Origin: Nissolia schottii
Lineage: Eukaryota; Streptophyta; Magnoliopsida; Fabales; Fabaceae
Assembly: GCA_003254905.1 (NCBI GenBank)
Contig: QANU01009787.1
Coordinates: forward strand, 4,854-68,853
Direction of reading: 5' to 3'
DNA: 64,000 nucleotides
This document shows, piece after piece, positions 34,825 through 47,400 of this stretch. The notes beneath the pieces were generated by a model. It had not been told where the DNA came from. It was given only the letters and a program-made list of their open reading frames with translations, and did not search any database. Both the position numbers and the translations under genes were made by a program. Within the stretch, counting starts at the first letter, position 1; the number at the start of each line of letters is the position of its first letter.

Positions 34825-36784
34825 TCAAGCGACTCCCCTTAGCTCTCCGGTAAGCAGAGCATATTTGCGGTGCTGGGACAAGACCGGTGTCACCTGAACT
34901 GCATTTAGGATTGATGCTAAGTCCTTATAGGTGAGGTCTTGTTGCTGTTGTTGTTTAGATGCATGCAGAATCGTCTGAAAGATTTGCAGGGGATCCCCAT
35001 GGCTCACAACCAAAATCGCACATCTACATGATGCGGAACAAATTTATATAAGCTGATAGAATATGAATCAGAATAAAAAACGCAACCATACTTCAAGAAA
35101 ATAAGACCATATTGATGGCAAATATTATTTTGAAACCGTAGATGAAAGACCTGCTCCATTTGGATCACAATTAAGAATGACTGCATTTTCAAATTTTGAA
35201 TGCATTTTTGCTGGCAAGCTTTGAAATAACTGCAGGCCTCTAATAGATTTGTTGCACTGAATTGTGCTAAGAAAAACTCAAGAATAGTATATGAATTTCT
35301 AATCATATTTTGAGACAAAAAACAATACCCTTCAAATTCTGATTCTATAACTGCCATTGCTCTTGCAAGTCTACAAGCAACATCCTTAACACTTTCTCCT
35401 CCCTCTGGCCCAACAAGTGGATCCTTTTCATCTATATCCCAAATCTCTGCATACTGTTGATGGTGGAAAGAGAAAACTCATGAGTTTCCCAAACTACAAT
35501 TGGCTTGAGAATACTTATATGCACCAGAACCTGACATATGTTCCGGATGTCCATTACCTCTAGAACCAAATATGACGCAGAGAATATATTAAATGCATTT
35601 CGATTCGCAATTTTTATTTTACGGTGGGGAAGAGTGGGCACAGCCGCTAGATGTGCCACTGGCCATCACATACCTTATCATGCGATAAAAGTTCAAATGA
35701 AGGACCAAAGAAGCGTTCTCGAAGATCTTCCATCACCTGCATAGTAAAATAGACTCCACTGATGAGCTGAATTACATGTATGGAGAAACGACATTGTATT
35801 CAGAAATAAAATAAACAAATTATGGACTTTGAGGGCTAAACACATTAGGAAGCAAGTAGTAAACTGCCATTTCAGGTTAAGTGGAAACTACGAAGTAAAA
35901 GGAATTCCTTGCAGCGTTTGGATCTGAGAGGCTCACCTTACACTGGGGGCCTTCAAAAGGAAGATTCAGCACGGTTGCAACAACCTGTGCCGTGTGTTTT
36001 GTTCTTGAAAATGGAGAGTAGCAAATGCGTACATTTGCAAGTGGTACATTATTTGCCTCTAGTTCCTGTTCAAGAATACGCTTCAGTTATCCACTAAATA
36101 CTAGTTGTGATGCATATAAACTATAGGGAAGATAGTGTGTGGTTGGTTGAGATTCAATGAGAAGAAAATTAGTGTGTGCTTTTATGGGTGTGACAAACAA
36201 TGTTCAAAATACTAATTTAACCTACCATTCATAATTCTAGAGAGTCAAATTTTGAATTTTAAAAATCAAAGTCGCTCGCTCAAGCTTACAATTTAAAGAA
36301 TTAAAACCGGCATTTGCTCGGATTTAACTATTGTCATGCGCAGCTCTTGAATCTAACAAAGGCGTCGCTGGGGTTTACGTAGCTTCGTATGAATATACGT
36401 TCATCTGAGCTTGCAATTTATACATGAGAGAAATGAAATTGAAAATAAAAAAGGTACCTTCTGGAATAATTCTCCAGCTAGTTGTGCTTGATCAACTCCG
36501 TCGCTAGCCAATTGGAATTCAGGGAGAGTTCCGTTTTCCTGTGGCGGTTATATACAAACCGCGAATAATCCAATCAGTAAAAGTGAATGTTGAAGGTGAA
36601 CACGCAAGATTGGGGAACAAGAATTGATAACCATGGAAGAAACAATCAGGCCTCGCTCGTTGGGAATGCTCTTGCCATGCCTCAGAACCCAATATCTGTT
36701 CTTCAACAAATTTACAGCTGCCATTGGTTCCCAAACCTTGCTGCACAGCTCTCCCTCACTCTCTGCGTCTGTGATACCTCTCAT
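34825..36784 (-). CDS. Histidine phosphatase (phosphoglycerate-mutase-like) family protein, 6 exons
   Basis: Exons in transcript order are 36784-36632, 36538-36458, 36065-35937, 35736-35674, 35453-35329 and 35023-34825, giving 249 residues. A second in-frame ATG (36724, residue 21) lies closer to the conserved start and would give 229 residues; it may be the real start. Residue numbers use the longer form. Branch-2-like histidine phosphatase signatures are present: YWVLRHGKS with catalytic His36, SPFSRTKHTA with Arg99, GPEGGES near 157-163 as the acid region, and ILVVSHGDPLQ with His192. Small soluble members hydrolyse phosphomonoesters, but the substrate of this clade is not known to me. The tail QHRKYALLTGELRGVA is typical of the plant clade. 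All splice sites are GT-AG and there are no breaks. No transit peptide is obvious. Confidence 0.92.
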
Positions 36785-36789
36785 TGTGA

Positions 36790-38490
36790 GTAACCCTGTT
36801 TTATATTAAAATTTGTAAACAAGTGCATTAATGTTAAGCGGTGTTTGTTAAAAACAAAATAGTAGAAAAAGAATAACAACATGTAAAGTATTTTTTTTAA
36901 AAAAATATTTTAGTGCAAAGTAAAAAAAACAAATGTAACTAATATTTAAGAAAACTCAAAAAATTACACCGAATAATTCTGAAAGAAGAAAAAGACACTG
37001 AGTCTCCTTTTCACACACATTGGAGCTGCATCACATGATATGAGTGTGGCCATATGATGTGTGTGGTGTCTCGTAATATGTATGAGAAAGAGACTTAGTG
37101 TTTGCACCAAGGTTGATGTACAAATAACATTTGTGAAAAACAAATACAGAAAATACGAGTACAAATTGTGAATCATGGTAACAACGGTAGGTGACAAAAA
37201 GGGTCATGTTATTAACACTTCGTTTTGTCTATCCACATTCGCTTATAGTTAGTTTTACATTTTATTTCTTTAGGTAGCCTTTGGTAAGCATCCCAAAATA
37301 GAAATTACGAAAATAGTAGGAACAGAAATGTGTTTGGAGATGGGAATGGAGACGAAATCCCTAAAATTGTCTTTGTCCCAAGACGATTTTTAAGTTAATT
37401 TTCATCCTTCTAAAACGGTGGAGACATGTCTCCAACATACAAATCTTTTTTTTAAAAAAATTCATTTAAACATCTAATATTTCGATTTTGTTCTTTTCAC
37501 TTGTCATATTAAATGTAATTTTTAGTGATTTTTAAGGCCGGTTTGTTTTAGGTTTTTAAAAGTGATTAAAAGTTCATTTTTGATATAGCTAAACATGTTG
37601 AAAATAATTCTTTTAAGTTATTTTGTTTAGCTTAGGCTGAAAGGTTGAAAATAGATTTTTTTTTAGATTCTTATTATTTTTAAAAATTTAACTAAGTACA
37701 TGAAAACTGCTTTTTCAGCCAAAAAAGTGATTTATGAGCAAAATAAGTTGAAAAATCGCACCTTTAATTATTTTTCCTAGTCTAAATTATTTTTTCATAA
37801 TCTAAATTAATTAAAAATTTATGAAACTCTCTTAATTTTAATCTAAAAATTATTGGGGATGTTTATAATGTTGATGACGTGTTATACTTTTTGCCCTTTC
37901 TAGCTTTAGTTAAATTGACTAAAATAGACTTTTAATTGTTACTGTAAATCATGGGTAAAATAGACTTTTGGCTGATAATATAAATTAGAAGATAAAAAAT
38001 ACAATAGGAGTTAAAATATCTTTTTTGTATTTTTTTTTCCTGACAAACCAATTCAATTACTTGTGCAAACAAAAAAAAGGTTATGGCTCTTCAAATTACT
38101 TTACTCAAAGTCATTTTCCTTAGATTGTTCCCATGAATATCAAAGTAAATTGGGATGGCAGATATAGAGGAAGAAGGAGAGAGGGAGAAACACGACCAGG
38201 ACAATGGAAAGGATGACAGTGTACAGGGGGAGAAAGTGTGGGATGGGTCATCAGGTGTTTTGGAGGGGGAAATCATGGTTGTTGTTGGTGATAACAATGT
38301 GATCATGGAAGAGGGTGCAGTGGTGAGGTCTTCGGAGCCTACTACCCTAGGCCATCCTTAAAAGGACTGACTACCTACCCAAGGCGAAGACATCGCGTCT
38401 TCACAAGAGAGAGGGGAAGAAATTGAGCAGGAACTCCATTCTAGAAAGGAGAGGAGTTTGAAACTCTGAGTGAGTTGAAAGGGGGAGATG
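36790..38490. other. AT-rich intergenic DNA
   Basis: This includes the likely promoter of the histidine phosphatase gene. No other gene is recognised. The frames at 36964-37197 and 38091-38361 are low-complexity or lack domains. Confidence 0.5.
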
Positions 38491-38494
38491 GGAG

Positions 38495-38716
38495 CTTTAT
38501 ATATAGGCGGATAGGTGGCCAAAAGGGCGGGTCGGGCCCTCCTTTAGCCTAGGGGTGTGAATTAGGGTTTTTGATCACCAGCAATGCACTGGAGCGCTAG
38601 GGACGCTGCAACGCCTCTCTTTTGCCGATGTGCTGGAGCGCGCTATATGCACTATAGCGCGTCTCCAAAATTGACCTGGGCCCTTGCGACGGGCCTATCA
38701 ACTTGGGTTGTTACAC
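38495..38716 (-). mobile_element. Gypsy-type LTR fragment
   Basis: On the plus strand the segment ends gggttgttaca (38705-38715), so on the minus strand it begins TGTAACAACCC, like many plant gypsy LTRs. A tatatata stretch (about 38497-38504) and gcgcgctatatgcactatag (about 38637-38656) lie inside. No partner LTR is seen. Confidence 0.4.
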
Positions 38717-38939
38717 CACCACTTCCACCATTCACACCACATTTCCACCAGTACCATCACCACTATTCATACCTCGTTGCCACTATTATCACACACACCT
38801 CACCCAAAATTATGAAGGTTTATTTTTCTAAAGTGATGATGATGAAGGTTTTTTTTTTCTTCTCCAAAGTGAAATTTTACTTCATTGTTAATTTTGGAGT
38901 TGGCATAAGGGTGGTGTTTGGGTTGTGGGAAAAAGAAGA

Positions 38940-39195
38940 GAGGGGATGTTGGTGGTGGTGATCATTGGAGTTGGTTGGGTGTTGGTGGTGGGGGTTAGTG
39001 GGGAATGTATGGTAACAATAGTAGTGTGAATGGGTTGGTGGTAGTGGTGACGAAAATGAGGGTGGTGGTGGTGGTGGTGTGAGTGAGGTGAAAGTGGGAG
39101 TGAGATGTGTGTGGTGATAGTAAGAATAGGGTATGAGTGGTAGTGGTAGTGCGAGAAATAGGGGTGGTGTGGGTGGTGGTGATGAGAATGCAGGG
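38940..39195. repeat. GTG-rich simple sequence
   Basis: The plus strand is dominated by ggtggt/gtggtg words with almost no C. Frames on the minus strand therefore read Thr/His/Pro-rich and are not genes. The tract directly precedes an LTR-like start at 39231. Confidence 0.7.
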
Positions 39196-39230
39196 ACTAA
39201 TTACTCTCAACTTTTTTTTGGCTAGGTTGG

Positions 39231-39669
39231 TGTCATACCCCGACTTAGAACGCTGTCCTTACAGAAACTTCGACTCATACTAACATTCATGCATGCTAAA
39301 ATAAACAACTTTATTTCATAAATAGATAACTGATTTCATAAATAGGTAACTAATTTCATATATAAGATAATATTTGAATTACATCTGTTTCTGAAGAAAA
39401 TATACTGAAGATGTACTTAAATACCTAAGAACTAAGTAAGGGGATCCTACCCTAGTAGTCTGGAGCGTATCTAATATAATAATCCTTGGCAGACCCCACT
39501 GTAAAGCAGAGCTTATCACTAACGTTGGACCTTGCTGCTAGTGGACAAGGGTGACATTCTCACTTTCCTCTACTGTATCTGAAAATATCATTTGACAAAG
39601 GGGAAAGTTTGTCATATCAGTGGTGGATAACTCAGTACCACACATGTAACATACTACACATAAAACATG

Positions 39670-39702
<33 letters not shown>

Positions 39703-40087
39703 CACATAACTAAATGATAAACATATAATAAACTGGAAGTAAACATGAGTAAATAACTGCTGAAGAATAATTTTGGTATGTTTGTAGTGTGCGCCTGCCT
39801 CTAGCGGAGGGGTACGAGGAGAGATGCCTCTTGATTCTCGATTCAAGGAAACCTTAGCTTGAGCTTGCTTTGCCAGGATAAATCCTCACGGTTCTGGGTA
39901 TGCTGGAGCCAGGATACTGAATTTATGAGGGTACGCATACCCTTAGGTTATTTACTATTGAGTCTGATCTATGGGGATGCTGACCCTATACTGAATTGAG
40001 TCCTCTACCCTAAGGAGTAGAAGAACTAGATTAATGACCCGATATTTGGTGCACGGATCCAAATATTTTTTGAAATAAGGCTCTCAA
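39231..40087 (+). mobile_element. Gypsy-type LTR, 5' part
   Basis: It starts TGTCATACCCCGACTTAG, a typical plant gypsy LTR start, and continues with ataaatagataactgattt words. A (TA)n(TG)n microsatellite lies at 39670-39702. It is cut off at about 40087 where a LINE begins. The frame at 39538-39846 runs through the microsatellite and is rejected. Confidence 0.5.
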
Positions 40088-42581
40088 TCTTTTTTATTAA
40101 ATTGTTTATTTCTCCCCATGGTAACATGGGGTTTTCCTTTGGTACTAACACTGTTGTTCATATGTCCACAGTTGAAAGTGCTTCCTTGCTTTCTCAAGTG
40201 ACTAAGGATGAGGTCTGGGAGGCTTTAAAATTCACGAAAGCTTTCAAGGCCCCAGGCCTGGATGGTTTTCAGCCGTTTTTTTACAGGCGGTACTAGAATA
40301 TCCTTGGCAATAATATTTGGGAGTTTATTCACATGACGTTTGTCTCTGGGATGGAGGACAAGAGAGTTTTAGAGACCTTGATCGTGCTAGTTCCCAAAGA
40401 AGAAGATCCTATTCACTTTTCCTAATTCCGCCTGATTAGTCTCTGCAATGTCAGCTACAAGATTCTCTCTAAGGTGTTGGTTAACCGTATTCGTCCTATT
40501 ATCATCGTTTAAGAACTCCATCACATGAGGAGGTCTAAGAAAAAGAAAGGTGACATGGTCGTGAAAACTGATCTCCATAAGGCATATGATAGTGTCAAGG
40601 GGAGTTTTATGGAGAACACTCTTCTATAGTTAAGGTTTTCTAATCAGATTGTTCGTCTTATTATGCAGTTTATCTCCACATTATCCTTATCTCTCCTTTG
40701 GAATAGTTCTAAGCTTAAGAGCTTTTGTCCCAACCGGGGGCTTTGCCAAGGTAATCCGCTTTCTCCTTACCTCTTTGTGCTCTGTATGGAAAAGCTGTAT
40801 CCCACCTAATTCTTGATAAGGTTGAAGATGGTGCTTGGAGCCCAGTGTCCCTTTCAAGGGGAGGTTTGGGAATTTCTCATCTTTTCTTTGTCGATGACAT
40901 CCTCTTGTTTTCAAAGGCCTCATCAAAATAAACGAGTGTGACTATGTATACTCTTGACTCTTTTGCTAGAGCGTCGAGCCTTCACGTGAGGGTTGCCAAA
41001 CCGAAAGCAACCACTTCTCGTAATGTTTCTCGAGCTAAGAGAGGCCATCTCGCGGGCATATCAGGTATTCCTTTTTACTGGTTTTGGGGCAGTATCTTGG
41101 CGTCAATTTGGTGTGTGGCAAATTTAAGACATCAGATTTTGATTTTCTGTTGGATAGAATCCAATCTAATTTGAGTGGTTGAAAAACTAGGTTGTTAAAT
41201 AAAGCAACTAGGGTCACGCTTGCTAAAGCGGTCCTCACCACAATCCCCGTGTATACAATGTTTGTGGCTTGGCTACCGCAGGGTGTTTGTGATAAAATTG
41301 ATTTATTCGTTTGCAATTTTATTTGGGGCATGAATGATGATCAGTATGGCCTTAATCTTGTTAGTTGGGCAAAAGTCTGCAATCATCAAAGTGATAGTGA
41401 CAACAAGTTTCTTGGAATTTGTCTATCCTCTCCACTCCATTTGACGAGGATTTGAGTTTGTTAATCCTTCGTGAGAATATTTGGTTGCACTGAGATTCAT
41501 CTGATTGCTTGATCTAGATGGAGAATTCTTTAGGGAAATATACAACCTGGCTTAGGGACCATCAACATCCTTTACCTTCTCTGCCAGGTCCCTGGGCTTC
41601 GATTTGTTGGCTTTGTTGTAAAGCTAAGTGTCAACATTTCATTTGGTTGTTATGTCACTTGTTTCCTGTGAATGTTGTCTGTGTCCGACAACATATCGCT
41701 ACTTCCCTTGTTTGTTAAGAGGTGGAGAGACAAATGAGACTATTGTGCATTGTCTCCGGGATTGCCTTGTCTCTCGTGTGGTTTGGGATAGCTTCGAGGT
41801 CTCACCGACATTCTTTGATAAGGATAACCATATTACTTGGGTGGTGTCCATTTTATCTAACTCTGATTCCGTCCTGTATTGTTGTTTTATTTGGTGGCTT
41901 TGGAGAGCGCGTAATGCATAGGTGCTGAATGGTATATGAGGTGGAACTTATCACATATCCGTAACCAAATTTTGGCGGAGTTCTCAGTGATTGGTCAGGT
42001 GTCTTTGGGATAAGGTGCCCCCTAGACTGGTGTCGTGGTCATGGCCAGCGGAGAATGTCATTAAACTCAATGTTGATAGAAGCTCCTTTGGGAATCCTGG
42101 GCCTGTTGGGTTTGGTGGCATTTTCAAAGATTCGACTGGCAGGTGGCTGTGGGGTTTCCGTGATAGTGTGGGAGTTGCCAGTATTTTGCTTGCTGAATTG
42201 GTCACTCTTTATGTATGACCTTCGCTTAGCCTGGGCTTATGGCTTTCGCATTCTTTCTTGTGAGATTGACTAGATGAAGGTGGTGCGGTTGGTGAAAGAT
42301 TGCAATGGTAATCAGATAGCATTCCATTCACATCATGCTATTATTAATAAGATTAGAGGATGGATATCTAGAGATTGGGACATTTCTTTATCACATATTT
42401 TGCGTGAAGCAAATTTTTGTGCGGACTTTTTGGCCAAAGCGGGGGCTACTAGTAATGATAATTTAGTCATTTTAGAGGGGTCTACTTTGGGCATTCGCCC
42501 TCTCCTTTAGAATGATAACATGGGGGGTCCTCCTTGAGAGGGTGTAGCTTTTTCTTTCTTTTTCGGTTGAATAAAAAAAAA
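40088..42581 (+). mobile_element. Decayed LINE with RT and RNase H
   Basis: The RT start VTKDEVWEALKFTKAFKAPG, LDGFQPFFYRRYWN lies at 40198-40300. FVDDILLFSKA, the catalytic F-x-D-D box, is near 40888-40920. LLNKATRVTLAKAVLTTIPV is near 41190. The RNase H part (near 42055-42110 KLNVDRSSFGNPGPVGFGGI, and 42410-42440 REANFCADFLAKAGA) is followed by an A-run at 42569-42580. The order fits a plant L1-type LINE lacking the endonuclease region. Many stops and frameshifts break it, so it is inactive. The separate open frames here are pieces of this one element. Confidence 0.85.
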
Positions 42582-42775
42582 AACCTACACCTTTGTTTTC
42601 TTGTTTTTTATATTTTTGTTGTTTTGAATTTAATACTATACCTTTCTGTCCATTTAAATTTAGTTGTCGGATAGGCCCAAGTAAAAGCAAAAATTATTAG
42701 ATTTTTTTTCCACGTCTTCATTCTAATTATAGTGTGTAAACATTAAACTTTTGGGAATTCATTTTCAACATTGAG

Positions 42776-43385
42776 ATTCACTTCGTATGGCAGATGAGAA
42801 ATGGATTTATCTTTGATCACTCCAACCCTTCGTACCGCGATGTCCTTGCCCCATTTTGGAACATGTGGACAGTCACTCCTGTTATCAGCAAGCGTGTGAA
42901 TCCATTCAGAACAAGAGTTTGGCGCGGTGCCCTACCTTCACGGAACCTTCCACCGCCATGTTGGGTACCTTTAAATGTTGATGGATTCATGGAGTGTTGC
43001 GTGTGATGGGCTAGTTAGGGACTATTCAAGCTCTTTCTTGAGTGTCTTTGCTACTAAATTGGGCATAACTTCTCCTATTGATGTCGAATTATTTGATATT
43101 TCTTATGGCCTTCTTCATGCTTGGGAGAGAGGAAGGGGTAGAGTGTTGGTGAATTCTAATTCCCATCAAGCCCATCATCTCATTGGTTCTCCTAAAACCC
43201 TTCTATTGATTCCTCCTCTGCAGGAATGCTTATTCATCACATTGCTTCGTAACTTCAACATCCTTGGGAGTTTCATCTTAATCATGTGTTTAGAGAGGAA
43301 GATCAAAGTGTTCGCATAGAAAAATACCTTGCTTGATCTCTAAATGTTTACTCGCAACTCTATTTGATTCTTGATATAAATAAAA
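42776..43385 (+). mobile_element. Second LINE 3' fragment
   Basis: WQMRNGFIFDHSNPSYRDVL and CWVPLNVDGF (42787-42990) match the linker and RNase H start of plant LINEs. A frameshifted RNase H remainder runs to about 43320. No poly-A tail is recognisable. It follows the first LINE in the same orientation after about 200 bp and may be an independent insertion or a duplicated end. Confidence 0.65.
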
Positions 43386-43599
43386 TGTCAAAATAATTCT
43401 CAACGTTTTTCACCGTTGTCCTCATTAATCCCTCCATCCATGAGCTTAGTGACAGAGGGTGACCTTACTGTTAAATCTCCGTTTAATCCCTTTTTTTCCT
43501 ACTCATCACTCATTCTCAGTCCTAATCATTTACGAGGGACATGAATAGAGAAACTAATAAGAGCAACGACAAAAATTATTAGAAATTACTGACACCTTT

Positions 43600-43632
<33 letters not shown>

Positions 43633-44438
43633 ATATATATAATACATTNTCAAATTTTGCCAAGTGATGGGTGTGCCTTTTAAATATTTAATTTTTGTTA
43701 AATAATTATGCAGGAATATTATTTTCCAATTAGCGAGACTTGAGTGGTGCCAGATATGAGACGAGAAGCATGACTTAGCTTTTACACACTTGACCGCGGA
43801 CCTTCTTGCCGAATACGATTAATAATTCTCAATCTGAAATCTCCTACACTGCTACAAGTGAATTCAACAAGCTCAACTGAACAAAAAGGGAAGAAGAACA
43901 ATATCGACAACAATAGCCGCTAAAAATAAAGCAAAATTGTAGACACATTTAATAGTCATGTGAACTTGGGAATTTATACAAATAGCGAATCAATGCGATA
44001 ATAAAGAAGATCAACCAAAGAATTATTAGGCTATCAACAATTTCACAAATACAGAAGCATGACGAATCCGTAGGCACCTCCAAATAACTGAAGACGAGGT
44101 ACATTTGTACAATAAATAACGTTAAAAGAAGCTCAATGATTATTATCAATGAAACTATGCCATGCCACGATATGCATCGGTACCATCTACTTTAGGGTTG
44201 TGCAGTAGGAAACACCTATGAATTATTGGGACATTTCCTCCCATGAAACCTTGATATATATACTGAGTAAATGTTTCTATACAAGTGTAGTATTTAGTTT
44301 CCTTTAGTTACAAAAGTGATGACGGTTATTCATATAATAAACCCTCTGCTATTAAAAAAAACATATAGGATGCGTACAGTATACTCATCTGACTGAAAGA
44401 ATATTGGTATCTGCGATGAGGGTAGTCCAAAGATTCAG
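43386..44438. other. Intergenic DNA and 3' flank of the ABC1K gene
   Basis: A (TA)n tract at 43600-43642 adjoins the only ambiguous base (n at 43649). The part next to 44438 is presumably the ABC1K 3'UTR. No other gene is seen. Confidence 0.5.
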
Positions 44439-47400
44439 CTATCTATCGGATAAGACTGACTCACTCCAAGAAAGTAGGAGATCCCTGACAACGGTTGGAA
44501 AGTCTACACCAAAAAGATATTCATATTTAGTTTGCCTTATGCAGTAGCCATGGGAGACAAGTAACAAATGAGATCCGTCAAATTCAGGGTTCACAAGAGC
44601 TTTACCTCGAGCTACTTCTACTGCAACTGAGGGCATATCTATCTGATCTTCAACTAACCTATACACATCGACAAGCTGTATAGAACACAAGTAAGAATTA
44701 TCCAGCACAAGAAATGTGGTAAGAGAGAAGAAAGGGTCATACGATCAGGATGAAACCTCTTCAATATGAAGCTTTGAGTCCTCGGTCAAAGCAAGAAGAA
44801 GCTGTCTGCGGATTCCTTCATCAACAAAGAAAAGGCGAGCTCCATCTTTGATGGTGTCCGTGAGGTCCAGTTTTCTTTGGAATTTCCAGTCTCTCTGGGT
44901 TTGCCTGTATAAGTAAGCCTCAAGTGAATATTAATTTATTCAATGGCTCAATGGAAGAAACCAACCACGCAACGCTGTTATGAAAAAATACAGACAGGTT
45001 TTTAACTCGCAATGCTGGATTGCTGCTCATCTTGGCCACGTTTTCCTTTGCAAGCACAATAAGGTTTTCAAGTCGTTTCCACTGGAAAAGACCGTCTTTG
45101 AAGAGAACCTATAAAAAAAAGAGCTACGTTAGTTTATATAGCAAGTATGAACAAGTTTGCCATTCATAATCATGTATGGAAAAACAGAATTGCATAATTT
45201 CTTTGGACTAACTCTTGGCTGCTTAAGTCCAATACCCCCCAATGCACTGTATTGAAATTACACTAAGTTAAGGACCAATCGGATTCTGAGCTTTCATTTA
45301 GGTGGAAGAGGCAAGAGTAATGACAATAAAACATGTGACTAAATGTATTTAGCCATGCAATTGATACGGCCTTGGAAATGGTGGAAGTCATCGCATCGGA
45401 AATCTAGTCTTAGGAAATACTCCCTTCATTCCTCAACATTAGTCATTTTAGCAAAATCAAATTATTTCATATAAGTAGTCCCTTTAACATTTCAATGTAA
45501 AATTAATTACTATATACCAATTTTACTCTTAATAGAAAGAGAATTAGTGGGGAGGGACTTAGTGAAAAGATGAGTAATTAGTGGAGAGAGAAAGAGAAAT
45601 GAACGAAGGGTATTTTAGTAAATTAAGTTTTTTTATGTGAGAGAGAGAGATCAAAGTCCCACAGAGGAAAAAGTAAAGAATAAAGGGCATATAAGTTGTG
45701 GATTGGTTAAGACCATTAGGTTAGCTTTTTGGTGGTCAAAATAGTCCAATTCAACCACAGGTCAACACCAACCCAATAGTAAGTCCAAATCATTTAAGCC
45801 AGAAAAGCCCAAAGCCAATTCTAAATGTTCAACAGAGAGATAATGGAAGGACCCTTCCTGCAGATCAAGCTCCAAATGTGTAACATGCTTAAGAAAGGGA
45901 AGAGGAAAGAGATTTTCTTGCTTCTATTCAAATATAACAGAATCATCTGCAATAATAACTCGAGTGTAGTAGGTATAAAAGTAAAACTAAAAATTTCGCG
46001 ATGCCAAGACACCTGTTTCAAAATTAAACTCATGACTTTGGACTAGCTTATCCCCTACAATGATATAAATCAGTATCCTGGGCACATGAATTTAAATGTA
46101 GCAGGTAAAATGGCATTACTGCATATATTGGCACCATAGAACACCCCTGCCCATTCCTCCATCCCTCCAAACAACGACCTCAAAATGGCTTCATTCTTAT
46201 GGCAGGATTTTATTGCTTGCTTATGTAGGGAAAAAGCATGTGTGTGTGTGAAAGAGAGAGAGAATCAGATTGAAGACATAACCTGTAAATTTTCTTCCAC
46301 ATGAGAAACCTACCTAGCTGTGAAACCTTTACCCAACATAAAATACTAGACATTGATTTAAAAAAATAAATAAATAAAAAAGAATGACCCACTATTAACT
46401 TGAGGAATTAAAGTTAAAAACATTTTTCTATAAGTTCTGTACATAAAAGCTAACAGCATTACTAACCTGTATAAGACGTTCGCGTAGAGCTGGATTAGGG
46501 TCTGTTAGTAGTCGCTTAGCCACATATGGATAGGCAACCTGTTTGACTTACCACTGTTAATATCACACTTGAAATAAGGTATGATAGAATGGAAAGTTAT
46601 GACTTTCTCAAACTGATTTATCTACAATTTCATTGTATTTGTTCTATAGCAAAATATTAAGAAGTTCGTCACTTCTTATACATATTATCATACAGTTTTC
46701 ATTCTTCTAATGCAGCGTTATAAAAAGTTATTTCTGGTACATAGATGTTCAATTTCAATTTGGTCAATTTAGTCCTATACATAAAACATGTTTAATGTCG
46801 TCCCTGCCATTGATTGGGATTATAACATAATAAAATATTCAAACCAAATAGAAAAATGAATATCATATAAAAATGGTCATCCCAATGCACAAGCGTCCCA
46901 CCTACTGGGGCCCAAGGCGGGTAGATGCATACAGCCTTGCCTCAACTAGCAGAGAGGCTATTTCTAAGATTTGAACCCTTAATCTCGAGATCATAAGGCA
47001 AAAACCTTACCCTTGCATCAAGACTTGCCAAAAAATTAGTATCATGTATATGGATAAAAAATAATATATTTTTGGTCTCAATGCATGATATCATTTTTTC
47101 ACTTTGATCTCTATACACGATACATTTTTAATGTGATCCCTAAGCTTTATAGTAACTCTATGTCAAGTTCACGGTATTATAAATACAACAAACGACATGG
47201 ACTACATTGAAAACTTATTTTGTATGAGGATAAATTAAAAATAAGTGTTGCATATAAGATCCAAAAATATGTTTTAATCGGTAAAAAAAAAGAAAAAATT
47301 TCTATAACCCTAAAAGAAGGTACATCTACATGAGTTTTCGAATGGGAAGTCAGGAAAATGTAACTTTTACCTCAAGAAATTTGAAATCAGGCTTCAGAGT

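Noticed and set aside
40102-42510. A series of separate 60-100 residue frames that could be listed as genes
   Set aside because: Their order (RT start, FVDD box, post-RT linker, RNase H) shows they are pieces of one broken LINE.
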